In this document: one piece after another, positions 7,922-15,539 of the stretch | How the letters are laid out: every line of letters starts with the position of its first letter | Position numbering within the stretch: the stretch's first letter is position 1 | Assembly: GCA_944326615.1 (NCBI GenBank) | Contig: CALVEO010000020.1 | Span: 1-32,605, forward strand | Direction of reading: 5' to 3' | From: Candidatus Gastranaerophilales bacterium | GTDB lineage: Bacteria; Cyanobacteriota; Vampirovibrionia; Gastranaerophilales; Gastranaerophilaceae | DNA: 32,605 nt | Notes under the pieces: generated by a model | Told to the model about the DNA's origin: nothing | The model's input: only the letters and a program-made list of their open reading frames with translations | The model's database searches: none | Program-made: the position numbers and the translations under genes

Positions 7922-9012
7922 TTATTTACATTGCCTTTTGCCTGTCCAGCTCAGATCATCACAATGAAGATAATCCATATTTTCATTATACAAAACCCAC
8001 GCAGTGCAATTATAACCAGTACCGGCGGTACTGCATCCGGTAGAACTCAAAGGTTTATCGGTATTATTATAACCGTATGGAAGAATTCTGTCTTTTTTAT
8101 ACAAAAATAAAAACAAATCTTTGCCGACTTTATTAGGAAACTTTTTGCCGTTTGTATCAACCCATATTTCACCGTACGCTCTGTCTTCGACTCCGTCAAA
8201 CACATCTTTCTGCGGTTCATAACCCTCTAATGCAAGCATTGTACCATCAGACAGCACTATTTTATAATATCTGCTTAAATTTTCAAAATCTCTTTCTGCT
8301 GCACCGTTTAATGCTTTATACTCTGCAGCCGGGAAACAGCCGTTTGATGTAAACCCGCAGTCTTTTGCAACTTTTAATTGCTTTACAAGATTAACAGGAG
8401 TGAAGCGTGTAACAGACTCTTCACTATCTCCATCATTTTCAGATTGATAAGCATCCCACATATCAGCCGTACCGTTTTCATTTACTGCCATAAGCATAGC
8501 CTGTGAAAGAACGCTATATGTCTTTTTTAACTGTGTAACAGTCACTTTTTCACGATGATTTTGAATTAAAACAGGCATCGTCATTGCGGCCACAACACCA
8601 ATAATTCCTAAGGTAATCAAAACTTCTGCCAACGTAAACGCGGCTCGACGAATGTCGTCAAAGTGGACTACGTGCGTAGCACCTTCTGCCAGAGTGAACG
8701 CTGCGCGTTTTAGTGAAGTGTGAAGAGTGAAACGTGAAGTGGATTTTACGATACGTCCTACTGCATTACTGCAATAGTATCCTAGCATCCGAATAAAAAA
8801 ATGCCATATAATGACATCATATTCAAAAAGAGAAAGAAATTGAATATTAAGACCTGTCATCACGCATATGGTGCGCGATCTTTTTAGGACAAATTCCAGA
8901 TTGCGCAATAAATGCGCAATGACATTACTGTAAACGACTTGATTCCCTGACTTCTTGCTCTCAACTAGCTGGGAGTGCCCCCCCCCCGATTAACATTGTG
9001 TAATAATTTCAT
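7922..9012 (-). CDS. Pilin-like (prepilin N-terminal domain) protein, probably phase-variable, OFF as assembled
   Basis: The ATG (9010-9012) follows AAAAGGAGGA by four bases and reads MKLLHNVNRGGGTPS before TAG (8965-8967), because ten G (coding strand) at 8978-8987 put it out of frame. The other frame is open from the tract to the stop at 7922, so one added G would give 363 residues. The pilin domain starts at 8638 with RRAA then FTLAEVLITLGIIGVV, with about 238 residues after cleavage. A second copy of AAFTLAE lies 20 residues earlier, 60 nt upstream in DNA. The leader of 125 codons is repeat-rich, including FTLHTSLK as in LeuRS. A TTG at 8908 or internal ATGs could serve as starts but have no clear Shine-Dalgarno. 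Role in a type IV pilus or type II secretion system is inferred from the N-terminus only. Confidence 0.75.
8711..8742 (-). repeat. GTGAAG-type short repeat in pilin leader
   Basis: The plus strand carries GTGAAG-like units including GTGAAGAGTGAA and GTGAAACG, both also found inside leuS (3040-3070). The minus-strand translation is FTLHTSLK here and FTLHSSLK in LeuRS, so both copies are read in the same frame. Confidence 0.6.
8978..8987 (-). repeat. Homopolymeric G10 tract (C10 on plus strand) after the pilin start codon
   Basis: Ten G on the coding strand, beginning 25 nt after the first base of the ATG at 9012. Length and distance from the ATG match the tract at the first pilin locus, and the sign of the frame error (+1 needed) is the same. 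Confidence 0.9.
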
Positions 9013-9054
9013 AAATCCTCCTTTTAATCTTTTTTTTAATTATATACCATTATA
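9013..9054 (-). promoter_or_regulatory. Promoter and Shine-Dalgarno of the second pilin locus
   Basis: On the minus strand an extended -10, TGTTATAAT (TATAAT at 9049-9054), is followed about 35 nt later by AAAAGGAGGA and the ATG at 9012. The promoter lies 19 nt after the stop of the upstream nucleotidyltransferase gene, and there is no clear terminator between them. Confidence 0.65.
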
Positions 9055-9072
9055 ACATATTTTTTATGAAAA

Positions 9073-9729
9073 TTAAATATATCTGCGGGCCCAATTTATA
9101 AGTTTTTCATAATAAAAATCAGTATTTTCTGCAATATCTAAAGAGTCCCAGTTCAAATTAACAAGCAAAATTTCCTTTTCCTCACCATCCAAAACTCTCA
9201 AAAGTTCTTTCTTAGTACCTATAAATTCGGTATTCCTTGAATAATAAACTGCCTGCAATATAAAAAATGCACTTTTATAACCTTCATACAAAACATCAAT
9301 ATCCCTGTTTTCAAACAAGTAACCATGACAAACCCTATGATATAAGTTTGCCGAATTAATTTTTATAGAATCAAGAATATCACCGCGTTTTAATATAGGA
9401 ATAAAGTCAAAAAGATTACCCTGCAGCGAAACTGTGTCATTAGCAAGCTGAAAAAGATCGTATTTTGGCCAGTTATAAATTTCCTTTTCTCCGCATATAA
9501 AACCGCAGACCTTTTCATAAAAAGGCATAGAGTGCACTATATTTTTATAGGCAGTTAAATCTTCAAAAGTCAATTTATCCAAAATTATAACGATATCAAC
9601 ATCACTGTTTTCATCAGCCTCGCCGCGTCTATAGCTTCCCTGAAGCCCCACAAACTTTATACGCCTGTTAAACTGATCAAATAATTTTTTTGTAAATTCC
9701 TGAAGCCAAGATTCAATATTAAATTCCAT
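9073..9729 (-). CDS. Nucleotidyltransferase-fold protein with helical C-terminal domain
   Basis: The 218-residue product starts with the polymerase-beta-type nucleotidyltransferase core: GSYRRGE (31-37) followed by SDVDIVI, with two metal-ligand aspartates (D43, D45). The rest is largely helical, as in MNT/HEPN or aminoglycoside nucleotidyltransferase-like proteins (YHRVCHGYLFENRDIDVLYEGYK is split here as YHRVCHGYLF and DVLYEGYKSAFFILQA). Substrate is unknown; it could modify a small molecule, a protein or RNA. I chose the ATG at 9729 because a TTGATA-17-TATAAT promoter ends six bases before it, while the TTG at 9753 lies inside the promoter spacer. No separate HEPN toxin gene sits next to it, so a toxin-antitoxin role is not supported. 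Confidence 0.75.
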   Translation of the reverse strand: MEFNIESWLQEFTKKLFDQFNRRIKFVGLQGSYRRGEADENSDVDIVIILDKLTFEDLTAYKNIVHSMPFYEKVCGFICGEKEIYNWPKYDLFQLANDTVSLQGNLFDFIPILKRGDILDSIKINSANLYHRVCHGYLFENRDIDVLYEGYKSAFFILQAVYYSRNTEFIGTKKELLRVLDGEEKEILLVNLNWDSLDIAENTDFYYEKLINWARRYI

Positions 9730-9735
9730 AAAAAA

Positions 9736-9764
9736 ATTATAATAACTATTCAATAAAATATCAA
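9736..9764 (-). promoter_or_regulatory. Promoter for the nucleotidyltransferase gene, likely leaderless
   Basis: Minus strand: TTGATA, a 17-nt spacer and TATAAT (9736-9741). The ATG at 9729 starts six bases after the box, and no Shine-Dalgarno precedes it. Confidence 0.75.
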
Positions 9765-9818
9765 GAAATTTTTAATAAAAATTTCTCCGCACAATTTTTA
9801 TTTTTGCTAAAATTTATT

Positions 9819-9851
9819 ATGAAAATAATTATAGTAAAGAAAGCTGATTAA
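9819..9851 (+). CDS. Possible 10-residue leader peptide MKIIIVKKAD
   Basis: An ATG at 9819 lies five bases after an extended -10 (TGC TAAAAT, TAAAAT at 9808-9813). It opens ten codons ending in TAA (9849-9851), which directly abuts the ATG of the EamA gene (9852). Translation could be coupled, which might explain why the EamA gene has only a weak AAAG as ribosome site. The short length means it may be chance. Confidence 0.35.
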   Translation: MKIIIVKKAD

Positions 9852-10730
9852 ATGAACCGTCATACAAAAGGGATATTAAACGGCGCAATAGCCTCATCAA
9901 GCTATGGAACAAACCCTTTATTTGCCCTGCCTTTGTACGCAGGCGGAATAGGTGTTAATTCCGTACTTTTTTACAGATACTTTATTGCCGTAATTATTTA
10001 CTGGCTTTGGTTGAAATTTTACAAAAAAATTTCTCTCAAAATATCTGTAAAAGAACTCTTCCCGCTGTTTATTATGGGAATATTCTTTTCTTTTTCCTCA
10101 CTTACACTTTTTGAAGCATTCAAATATATTGAGCCGGGCATAGCCTGCACAATACTTTTTATTTATCCTGTAATCGTTGCGGTTATAATGACATTATTTT
10201 TCAAAGAAAAAATAACTAAAACCGTAATTTTTGCAATAATTCTCACATCTGCAGGTATACTTCTTTTGTATAAAGGCAAGCCTGATGCTGATTTAAACCT
10301 GCATGGAGTAGCAGTAGTTTTGCTTTCCGCGCTTTTATACGCTCTTTATATTGTCGGGGTCAAAAATATCAAAATAATAAAAAATATTGAAAGTGCCAAA
10401 TTAAGCTTTTACGTAATGCTTTTTGGGCTTCTGGTATACATAGTTAACCTCAAGTTTTGTACACAGCTTCAAATTCTTCATAATCCCGTATCATGGCTTC
10501 TTGTAACAGGGCTTGCGCTGTTTCCGACAATAATTTCACTTGAGACGCTTACAGTTTCGATAAAACTTATCGGCTCAACAAATACTGCAATCTTAGGTGC
10601 ACTGGAGCCGCTCACCGCAATATTTTTTGGAATCTTATTTTTTAACGAACAGCTTACCTTAAGAATATCAATAGGCGTCATATTGATTTTGTTCGGAGTT
10701 TTTCTTATAATCTCAAAGAAATTTAAGTAA
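9852..10730 (+). CDS. EamA-family (DMT superfamily) permease
   Basis: The 292-residue protein has ten hydrophobic segments arranged as two repeated halves, as in EamA/RhaT drug/metabolite transporters. Signatures include the first-half SYGTNPLFALPLYAGG and FRYF-like LFYRYFIAV, the EPGIACTILFIYP segment and the second-half GSTNTAILGALEPLTAIFFG. The substrate cannot be told from sequence; relatives export metabolites or amino acids. The stop abuts the convergent SGNH hydrolase gene with an 18-nt overlap. Codon use is like that of the neighbours. Confidence 0.88.
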   Translation: MNRHTKGILNGAIASSSYGTNPLFALPLYAGGIGVNSVLFYRYFIAVIIYWLWLKFYKKISLKISVKELFPLFIMGIFFSFSSLTLFEAFKYIEPGIACTILFIYPVIVAVIMTLFFKEKITKTVIFAIILTSAGILLLYKGKPDADLNLHGVAVVLLSALLYALYIVGVKNIKIIKNIESAKLSFYVMLFGLLVYIVNLKFCTQLQILHNPVSWLLVTGLALFPTIISLETLTVSIKLIGSTNTAILGALEPLTAIFFGILFFNEQLTLRISIGVILILFGVFLIISKKFK

Positions 10731-11327
10731 ATATTTCATTACAGCACAAAATATTTCTCTGTGCTGTTCTTTTGTATAATGAAGCCCGTCAATGTCTGAT
10801 GTTTCTGCGACATCATTCAAATTCAAAATTTCACATCCGCACTCTTGCGCGATTTCTTTATAAATTTCATCAAGCTTTAATGACTTCTCTATTGAAATTT
10901 CATCAAATAACTGCCCGAAATATCCATTTAAAATACATTTTTTCAATTTAGAAGGAGCCAATAACAAAATTTTAGACTCTTGTGCATTAGCTTTTACAAA
11001 TCTCACAAATCTTTCAAGTCCGTTTTTAAAATCTTCAAGAGAAACATTATAAAATTTCTGCAAATCATTTATGCCTGCCGCAAGAATAATAATATCGTAA
11101 CGGCTGGATAAATAAGGCTGAACAGCTTTATATCCCGTAAATATATCACCCTGCGGATTATCAGAAAATGCGGTGCGGTTGTTGCCCCCGGCTTCTGTAA
11201 TTTCAACCCTATCTGCAAAAAACTTTTTCAATCTGCCTGTCCAGCGGATATCTTCAGAAAATCTGCTTCCATCAGCCGGATTAAAACCAAAAGTGTTACT
11301 GTCACCGAAACACAAAACTTTTTTCAT
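10713..11327 (-). CDS. SGNH/GDSL-family hydrolase
   Basis: The 204-residue product has FGDSN (catalytic serine S10), GGNNRTAF (block II), AAGIND (block III asparagine) and DGLHYT near the end (D180 and H183 completing the triad). These are the four blocks of SGNH esterases/lipases. There is no signal peptide, so it is probably cytoplasmic; the ester substrate is unknown. The ATG at 11327 places FGDSN at residue 7, as usual in the family; longer forms up to 11384 add atypical residues. A TATAAT box (11332-11337, minus strand) ends only four bases before this ATG, consistent with a leaderless or nearly leaderless mRNA. Confidence 0.85.
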   Translation of the reverse strand: MKKVLCFGDSNTFGFNPADGSRFSEDIRWTGRLKKFFADRVEITEAGGNNRTAFSDNPQGDIFTGYKAVQPYLSSRYDIIILAAGINDLQKFYNVSLEDFKNGLERFVRFVKANAQESKILLLAPSKLKKCILNGYFGQLFDEISIEKSLKLDEIYKEIAQECGCEILNLNDVAETSDIDGLHYTKEQHREIFCAVMKYLLKFL

Positions 11328-11363
11328 ATAAATTATAATAACACAAATTTCTTTTTTACCCTC

Positions 11364-11394
11364 TTGACTGATAGTAGCTATCAAATTTTATAAT
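11364..11394 (+). promoter_or_regulatory. MerR-type promoter with 19-bp spacer and operator dyad
   Basis: TTGACT (11364-11369) and TATAAT (11389-11394) are separated by 19 bp, too long for good unassisted initiation. The dyad TGATAG TAG CTATCA (11369-11383) starts at the edge of the -35, the same placement as in the mer operator. This is the established architecture of MerR-family activated promoters. No merR-type gene is in the window. Confidence 0.55.
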
Positions 11395-11422
11395 ATTTTA
11401 TTATTAATTAATGAGGTATTTT

Positions 11423-11997
11423 ATGCATAAAATATTGATTTTGACAGGTTTAATTATAGCACTATTTTCAGCAGCAGCCTACAGTATTGTACTAAATAAA
11501 ATTAATATAGGAAAGGAGATTGATATGGGTGATAAAAAAGTTTTAATAGCGTACTATTCTTATTCAGGAAACACAGAAAATGTTGCAAAAAAAATTCAAG
11601 TAGTAACAAAAGGAAACATTTTTGAAATAGTTCCTAAAAAAGCATATTCAAAAAATTATGATGAAGTTGTAGCACTTGCACAGGAAGAAAAGCAGAAAAA
11701 TCTAAGACCTGAACTTGTCGACAACGGAAACGTAAAAGATTAGACATTATATTTGTCGGAACTCCTGTATGGTGGTATACTATGGCAAGTCCTGTAAAAA
11801 CTTTTTTAACTGCAAACGATTTTACAGGAAAAACAATTGTTCCTTTCTGCACCCATGGCGGAGGCGGAGCATCATCAACTTACACAGATATGCAAAAATT
11901 AACACCGGGTGCAAAAGTAACAGAAGGATATACATCTTACGAAAATTCCGCAAAAGATTCTGAAATAACAGAATGGATAAACAAATTAAAATTATAA
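11423..11997 (+). pseudogene. Flavodoxin-like protein with N-terminal membrane anchor, frameshifted
   Basis: The first part (to TAG 11741-11743) has a hydrophobic anchor (ILILTGLIIALFSAAAYS) and the flavodoxin FMN loop YYSYSGNTENVAKKI. The second part (frame of 11782-11997) supplies GTPVWWYTMASPVKTFL and FCTHGGGG. Inserting one base at 11742/11743 gives GNVKDYDIIFVGTPVWW, a continuous flavodoxin of about 191 residues, so a single-base deletion (or a sequencing error) splits it. An ATG at 11525 with AAGGAG six bases upstream could start a soluble form without the anchor. The ATG at 11423 follows GAGGT by five bases; ATG 11411 is the alternative. Relatives are FMN electron carriers or quinone-reductase-like proteins. 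Confidence 0.75.
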
Positions 11998-12043
11998 TTG
12001 CGAATAGTTTCTGCAATAAAATAAACTTCTCTATAGAAATTAT

Positions 12044-12083
12044 AAAAAGCTAAAGTATTTTAGTCAATACTTCAGCTTTTTAT
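12044..12083. terminator. Rho-independent terminator between convergent genes
   Basis: AAAAAGCTAAAGTATT pairs with AATACTTCAGCTTTTT across a six-base loop with one mismatch. A-rich and T-rich flanks suit termination in both directions, for the flavodoxin locus (plus) and the 12164 gene (minus). Confidence 0.75.
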
Positions 12084-12163
12084 ATATTTTTTACCTTTTT
12101 CTTTCAATATCAGATGTGTCATTTACTCCAATAACGCACACAATCCCATTACTTATTTCAAAT

Positions 12164-12811
12164 TTACCTTATTGCAGGGAAATAATATTTTACCCCGCTG
12201 TCAGAGCGCCATCTTACATAGCCTGTTTTCGGGGTTCTGTCAATATCCATAACACTTACTAGCGCCCAGTTCCCGCGGATTACATTAAGATTAATTTTTT
12301 GCGGCATATTAATTGTTGCCACAATCTGAGATTTATCATCCGTTGAAACATGGAGATCTTTTGCTTCTGCAGGTGCTTCTTTTAACAAACTTAAACCGTA
12401 TTTTCTTCCGTACATGTTATAAAACATCACCCAGGTCGAAAATCTGTAAGGGTCATCTTTTTTTATCCAGCCCACTGCACCTGTTGAATTGTTATATATT
12501 ACCTGAACCCAATCTTCTGTTTCATCGGTTACGGCAAGAAGTCCCAGATTTTTTGACGGAATAAAAACGACAAATAAATCTTCTGCTTTCACGCTTTCAG
12601 GAAAAATTTTATCGCCTATCCAGCTTATGCTGTGAACAATATTTGAGGTTTCTAAAGGTTCCTTATACAGTACGATTTCACTCGGTGCCTGATAAAGCCC
12701 TAATGTATTTGTCTGTCCAACACTCACGTATTGTGGAACTATGTTTTCTGAGCAAAATCCCTGAAAAGATGTCAGTAATATTATTGCTATTGTCAAAAAG
12801 AATTTTTTCAT
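12164..12811 (-). CDS. Exported protein, possibly with SH3-like domains, function unknown
   Basis: The 215-residue product starts with a signal peptide (MKKFFLTIAIILLTSFQGFC, with the cysteine followed by SENI). The cysteine has no clear lipobox, so secretion is more likely than lipidation. The body is beta-rich with two stretches that look like bacterial SH3: DWVQVIYNNSTGAVGWIKK (about 105-123) and IRGNWALVSVMD with GYVRW (about 180-200). Such domains often bind cell-wall peptides, but this is inference. The Shine-Dalgarno GGAGGG, eight bases before the ATG, lies inside the dispersed repeat just upstream. The gene stands alone between a bidirectional terminator and pheT. Confidence 0.7.
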   Translation of the reverse strand: MKKFFLTIAIILLTSFQGFCSENIVPQYVSVGQTNTLGLYQAPSEIVLYKEPLETSNIVHSISWIGDKIFPESVKAEDLFVVFIPSKNLGLLAVTDETEDWVQVIYNNSTGAVGWIKKDDPYRFSTWVMFYNMYGRKYGLSLLKEAPAEAKDLHVSTDDKSQIVATINMPQKINLNVIRGNWALVSVMDIDRTPKTGYVRWRSDSGVKYYFPAIR

Positions 12812-12819
12812 TTTAAAAT

Positions 12820-12907
12820 CCCTCCACCGCTTACGCGGTCCCCCTCCCTTTTCAAGGGAGGTTATGTTTCATTTTTATTTTATAATTACCTCCACCGCTT
12901 GCGCGGT
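12820..12907 (-). repeat. Two copies of a CCTCCACCGCTT-CGCGGT repeat
   Basis: CCTCCACCGCTTACGCGGT (12821-12839) and CCTCCACCGCTTGCGCGGT (12889-12907) differ at one loop base. Each holds a small hairpin with ACCGC and GCGGT arms. Between them CCTCCCTT TTC AAGGGAGG forms another hairpin (about 12843-12861). On the minus strand the first copy supplies the GGAGGG ribosome site of the 12164-12811 gene. Confidence 0.7.
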
Positions 12908-12977
12908 TACCATCCCTTACAAAAGTTAGGCAATATTTATGTTTTTTATTTTTGAAACCTTACCGTTTGAATAAACA

Positions 12978-15443
12978 TCATTCTCTAAATGATATTTCAG
13001 CATAAGTTTTTTGAAGCTTCGCGCGTACGTTGTTCATCTGATGTTCTATAACTTCATCTGTCAATGTAGCGCTTTCATCCTGCATTTTTATACGAAATGC
13101 AACACTCTTAAATCCTTTTTCAATATTATCACCCTGATAAACATCGAAAACTTCACTGCCTTTAAAGATATTTTGCTGAACAGCGCCTTTTATAACACGC
13201 TGTATATCCTCAAAACTTACTTCCTCATTGATTATAAATGCGATATCGCGGCGAACTTCAGGGAATTGAGGGAGTTTTTTATATCTTACAGTGTGTTCTT
13301 TAATAATTGAGATAATTTCATCAAGGTCAATTTCAAAAATGAATACATCCTGACCTTTAATTTTCATTTTATCTTTCAGCAATGGATGGATTTGTCCGAA
13401 ATAACCTATATTAGTAAGATTTTTACCCAGAATATTAACTTTTGCGCTCCTGTAAGGGTGCAAGTAATCAATATCTTCGCATGGAGTTAATTTAATTCTT
13501 TTTGCAATACCCAGTTCATCAAACAATTGTTCAATAATACCTTTAAGCGAGTAAAAATCAGTATGGGATTTAACCTGCCATTTTGAATTTTCAACCTCGC
13601 CTGTTAAAACACCTGCAAGAACTCTAGTTTCTTTAACACCGGTATTTTTCTCATCTGAAGGAGCAGTAATCTTGTATGTTTTACCAATTTCATAAGCCCA
13701 GAGAGTTTTCTGGCCGTTGTCGTAATTGTATTTCAGACAATTTAGAACACTTCCTGCCATATTTTGTCTGAGCATTGTACTTTCATCGCTTGCTGAATTT
13801 AAAACTTTAACCGCTTTTGTATCATCATAAGTTTGCATATATTTATCCAGCATTGGTTTGCCGATTAAAGATGTTGTAATAATTTCGTCCAAACCTGCTG
13901 AAAGCATCAATTCATTTACTTTTTTAACAATTTTTTCTTCAAGAGAAATGTCAGGTGTGCTGTTTTTATTCGGCAAAGTAGTGGTAATTTTATCATAACC
14001 GTTAATTCTTGCAATTTCTTCAATCAAATCAATTTCTCTTGTAACATCACCTGCTCTGAAAGAAGGAACAAGAAATTTTGCGGCAAGCTCATTTCCACCG
14101 AGTTTTTTAAATCCCAGTTTTTCAAGAATAGTAATACATTTGGCGGGGGCAATTTCACAGCCCAAAATTCTTTTGATTTGAGCATATCTGAGAGTTATTT
14201 CGATTGGTTCAAGTTTATTTTTACCGGCTTCTACAACTCCTTCAATTTCGGCATCCGCAAGTTCTGTAAAAAGCTGCATTGCACGCATTAAAGCAGGTTT
14301 GACAGCTTCAATATCAACACCGCGTTCAAATCTGGCGGAAGCTTCCGAGCGGTAGCCGACACTTCTTGAAGATTTTCTTGTAGTTACAGAAGGAAAAAAT
14401 GCAGCTTCAAGCGCGACATTTTTTGTATTTTCATCAATTTCTGAATTTTCGCCCCCGAAAACACCGGCAAGACAAACACCTTTTTCTTTATCGGCAATTA
14501 AAACGCTGTCATGCATTAATTCTCTTTCGGTACCGTCCAAAGTAACTATTTTTTCGCCTTCTTTGGCACGTCTTATGCAGATATACCCGTTTAGTTTGTC
14601 CATATCGAATGCGTGGAAAGGTGTTCCGTATTCAAGCATTACATAATTTGTAATATCAACGGCATTGTTTATTGCACGAACCCCTGATGCAATAAGTCTT
14701 TTTTGCATCCAGTCAGGAGACGGCTTAATTTTTATATTCTTTAGAATGCCGAGAGAATAGTATTTGCAAACATCATTATCAATAATTTCAACCTTGAATT
14801 CATCAGTTGACAAATCTCTTGTACATTCAAGAGGTGAAAATTTTAAAGGTTTATCGAAAATTGCGCTTAATTCTCTCGCAATTCCGATAACAGACATCTG
14901 ATCTCCTCTGTTTGCTGTCGGGGCGACATCAAGGATATAATCTTTTTCAAAGCCGAGAACTTTTTCAACATCTTCACCGATTTTCACATCAGGGAAAATA
15001 CTATTCAAAATCAAAATTCCGTCTTCTTCCTGATATCCGCGTTCAGAAACACCGAGTTCATCGTCAGAACATAACATTCCCTGAGATTCCACCCCTCTTA
15101 TAACTGCCGGCGTTAAAGTAAACATTTCACCGGATTTTCTATCTAAGACTTTAGAACCTACCGAAGCATAAGGAACAATCTGACCTTCTTTGATATTTTG
15201 AGCACCGCAAACAACAGTTTTCAAACCTTCTCCTGTGTTTACCGTTACAAGGTGAAGATGATCGGAATTCGGGTGATTGTCTATTTTTTCAATTTTTACT
15301 GTTTTTATATTTGTAAATTTAGGTTTTACCTCTTCAACAGCTTCAACTTCCAAACCGCTCATAGTAAGTTCATGAGCAATTTGTTCAACTTCTATATCCG
15401 ATAAATCAACAAATTCGTTTAACCAGTTTAATGATACCTGCAT
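12978..15443 (-). CDS. pheT: Phenylalanyl-tRNA synthetase beta subunit
   Basis: The 821-residue product has the full PheT layout: an N-terminal domain, a tRNA-binding EMAP/OB domain with NHPNSDHLHLVTV, the B3/B4 editing region (ALEAAFFPS, ASARFERGVD), B5, the class II-like core (RRDIAFI) and the C-terminal ferredoxin-like anticodon domain (GFKSVAFRIKMQ). It forms an alpha2beta2 enzyme with PheS. The start ATG is preceded by GAGAGGGA about nine bases upstream. pheS is not adjacent: upstream there are only repeats and a divergent glycan gene. Separate pheS and pheT also occur in Cyanobacteria. Confidence 0.96.
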   Translation of the reverse strand: MQVSLNWLNEFVDLSDIEVEQIAHELTMSGLEVEAVEEVKPKFTNIKTVKIEKIDNHPNSDHLHLVTVNTGEGLKTVVCGAQNIKEGQIVPYASVGSKVLDRKSGEMFTLTPAVIRGVESQGMLCSDDELGVSERGYQEEDGILILNSIFPDVKIGEDVEKVLGFEKDYILDVAPTANRGDQMSVIGIARELSAIFDKPLKFSPLECTRDLSTDEFKVEIIDNDVCKYYSLGILKNIKIKPSPDWMQKRLIASGVRAINNAVDITNYVMLEYGTPFHAFDMDKLNGYICIRRAKEGEKIVTLDGTERELMHDSVLIADKEKGVCLAGVFGGENSEIDENTKNVALEAAFFPSVTTRKSSRSVGYRSEASARFERGVDIEAVKPALMRAMQLFTELADAEIEGVVEAGKNKLEPIEITLRYAQIKRILGCEIAPAKCITILEKLGFKKLGGNELAAKFLVPSFRAGDVTREIDLIEEIARINGYDKITTTLPNKNSTPDISLEEKIVKKVNELMLSAGLDEIITTSLIGKPMLDKYMQTYDDTKAVKVLNSASDESTMLRQNMAGSVLNCLKYNYDNGQKTLWAYEIGKTYKITAPSDEKNTGVKETRVLAGVLTGEVENSKWQVKSHTDFYSLKGIIEQLFDELGIAKRIKLTPCEDIDYLHPYRSAKVNILGKNLTNIGYFGQIHPLLKDKMKIKGQDVFIFEIDLDEIISIIKEHTVRYKKLPQFPEVRRDIAFIINEEVSFEDIQRVIKGAVQQNIFKGSEVFDVYQGDNIEKGFKSVAFRIKMQDESATLTDEVIEHQMNNVRAKLQKTYAEISFRE

Positions 15444-15539
15444 TTCTTTAATTCCCTCTCATTTTAATATTCTATACCCGAATAATACTACAAAACAGGT
15501 TGAAATACAAATACGGATTTTAAAAACTTATTTACAAGT

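Noticed and set aside
8152-8352. Short plus-strand open frame inside the second pilin locus, and similar antisense frames in pheT, fusA, leuS and nrdJ.
   Set aside because: They are shadows of well-supported genes and have no ribosome site or family resemblance.
5258-8987. Inversion of the 5258-8987 segment through the two C10 tracts.
   Set aside because: Both tracts are C on the plus strand, so they are direct, not inverted, repeats; ten bases is also short for recombination.
9730-9753. TTG at 9753 as start of the nucleotidyltransferase.
   Set aside because: It lies between the -35 and -10 of the promoter, so it would not be transcribed.
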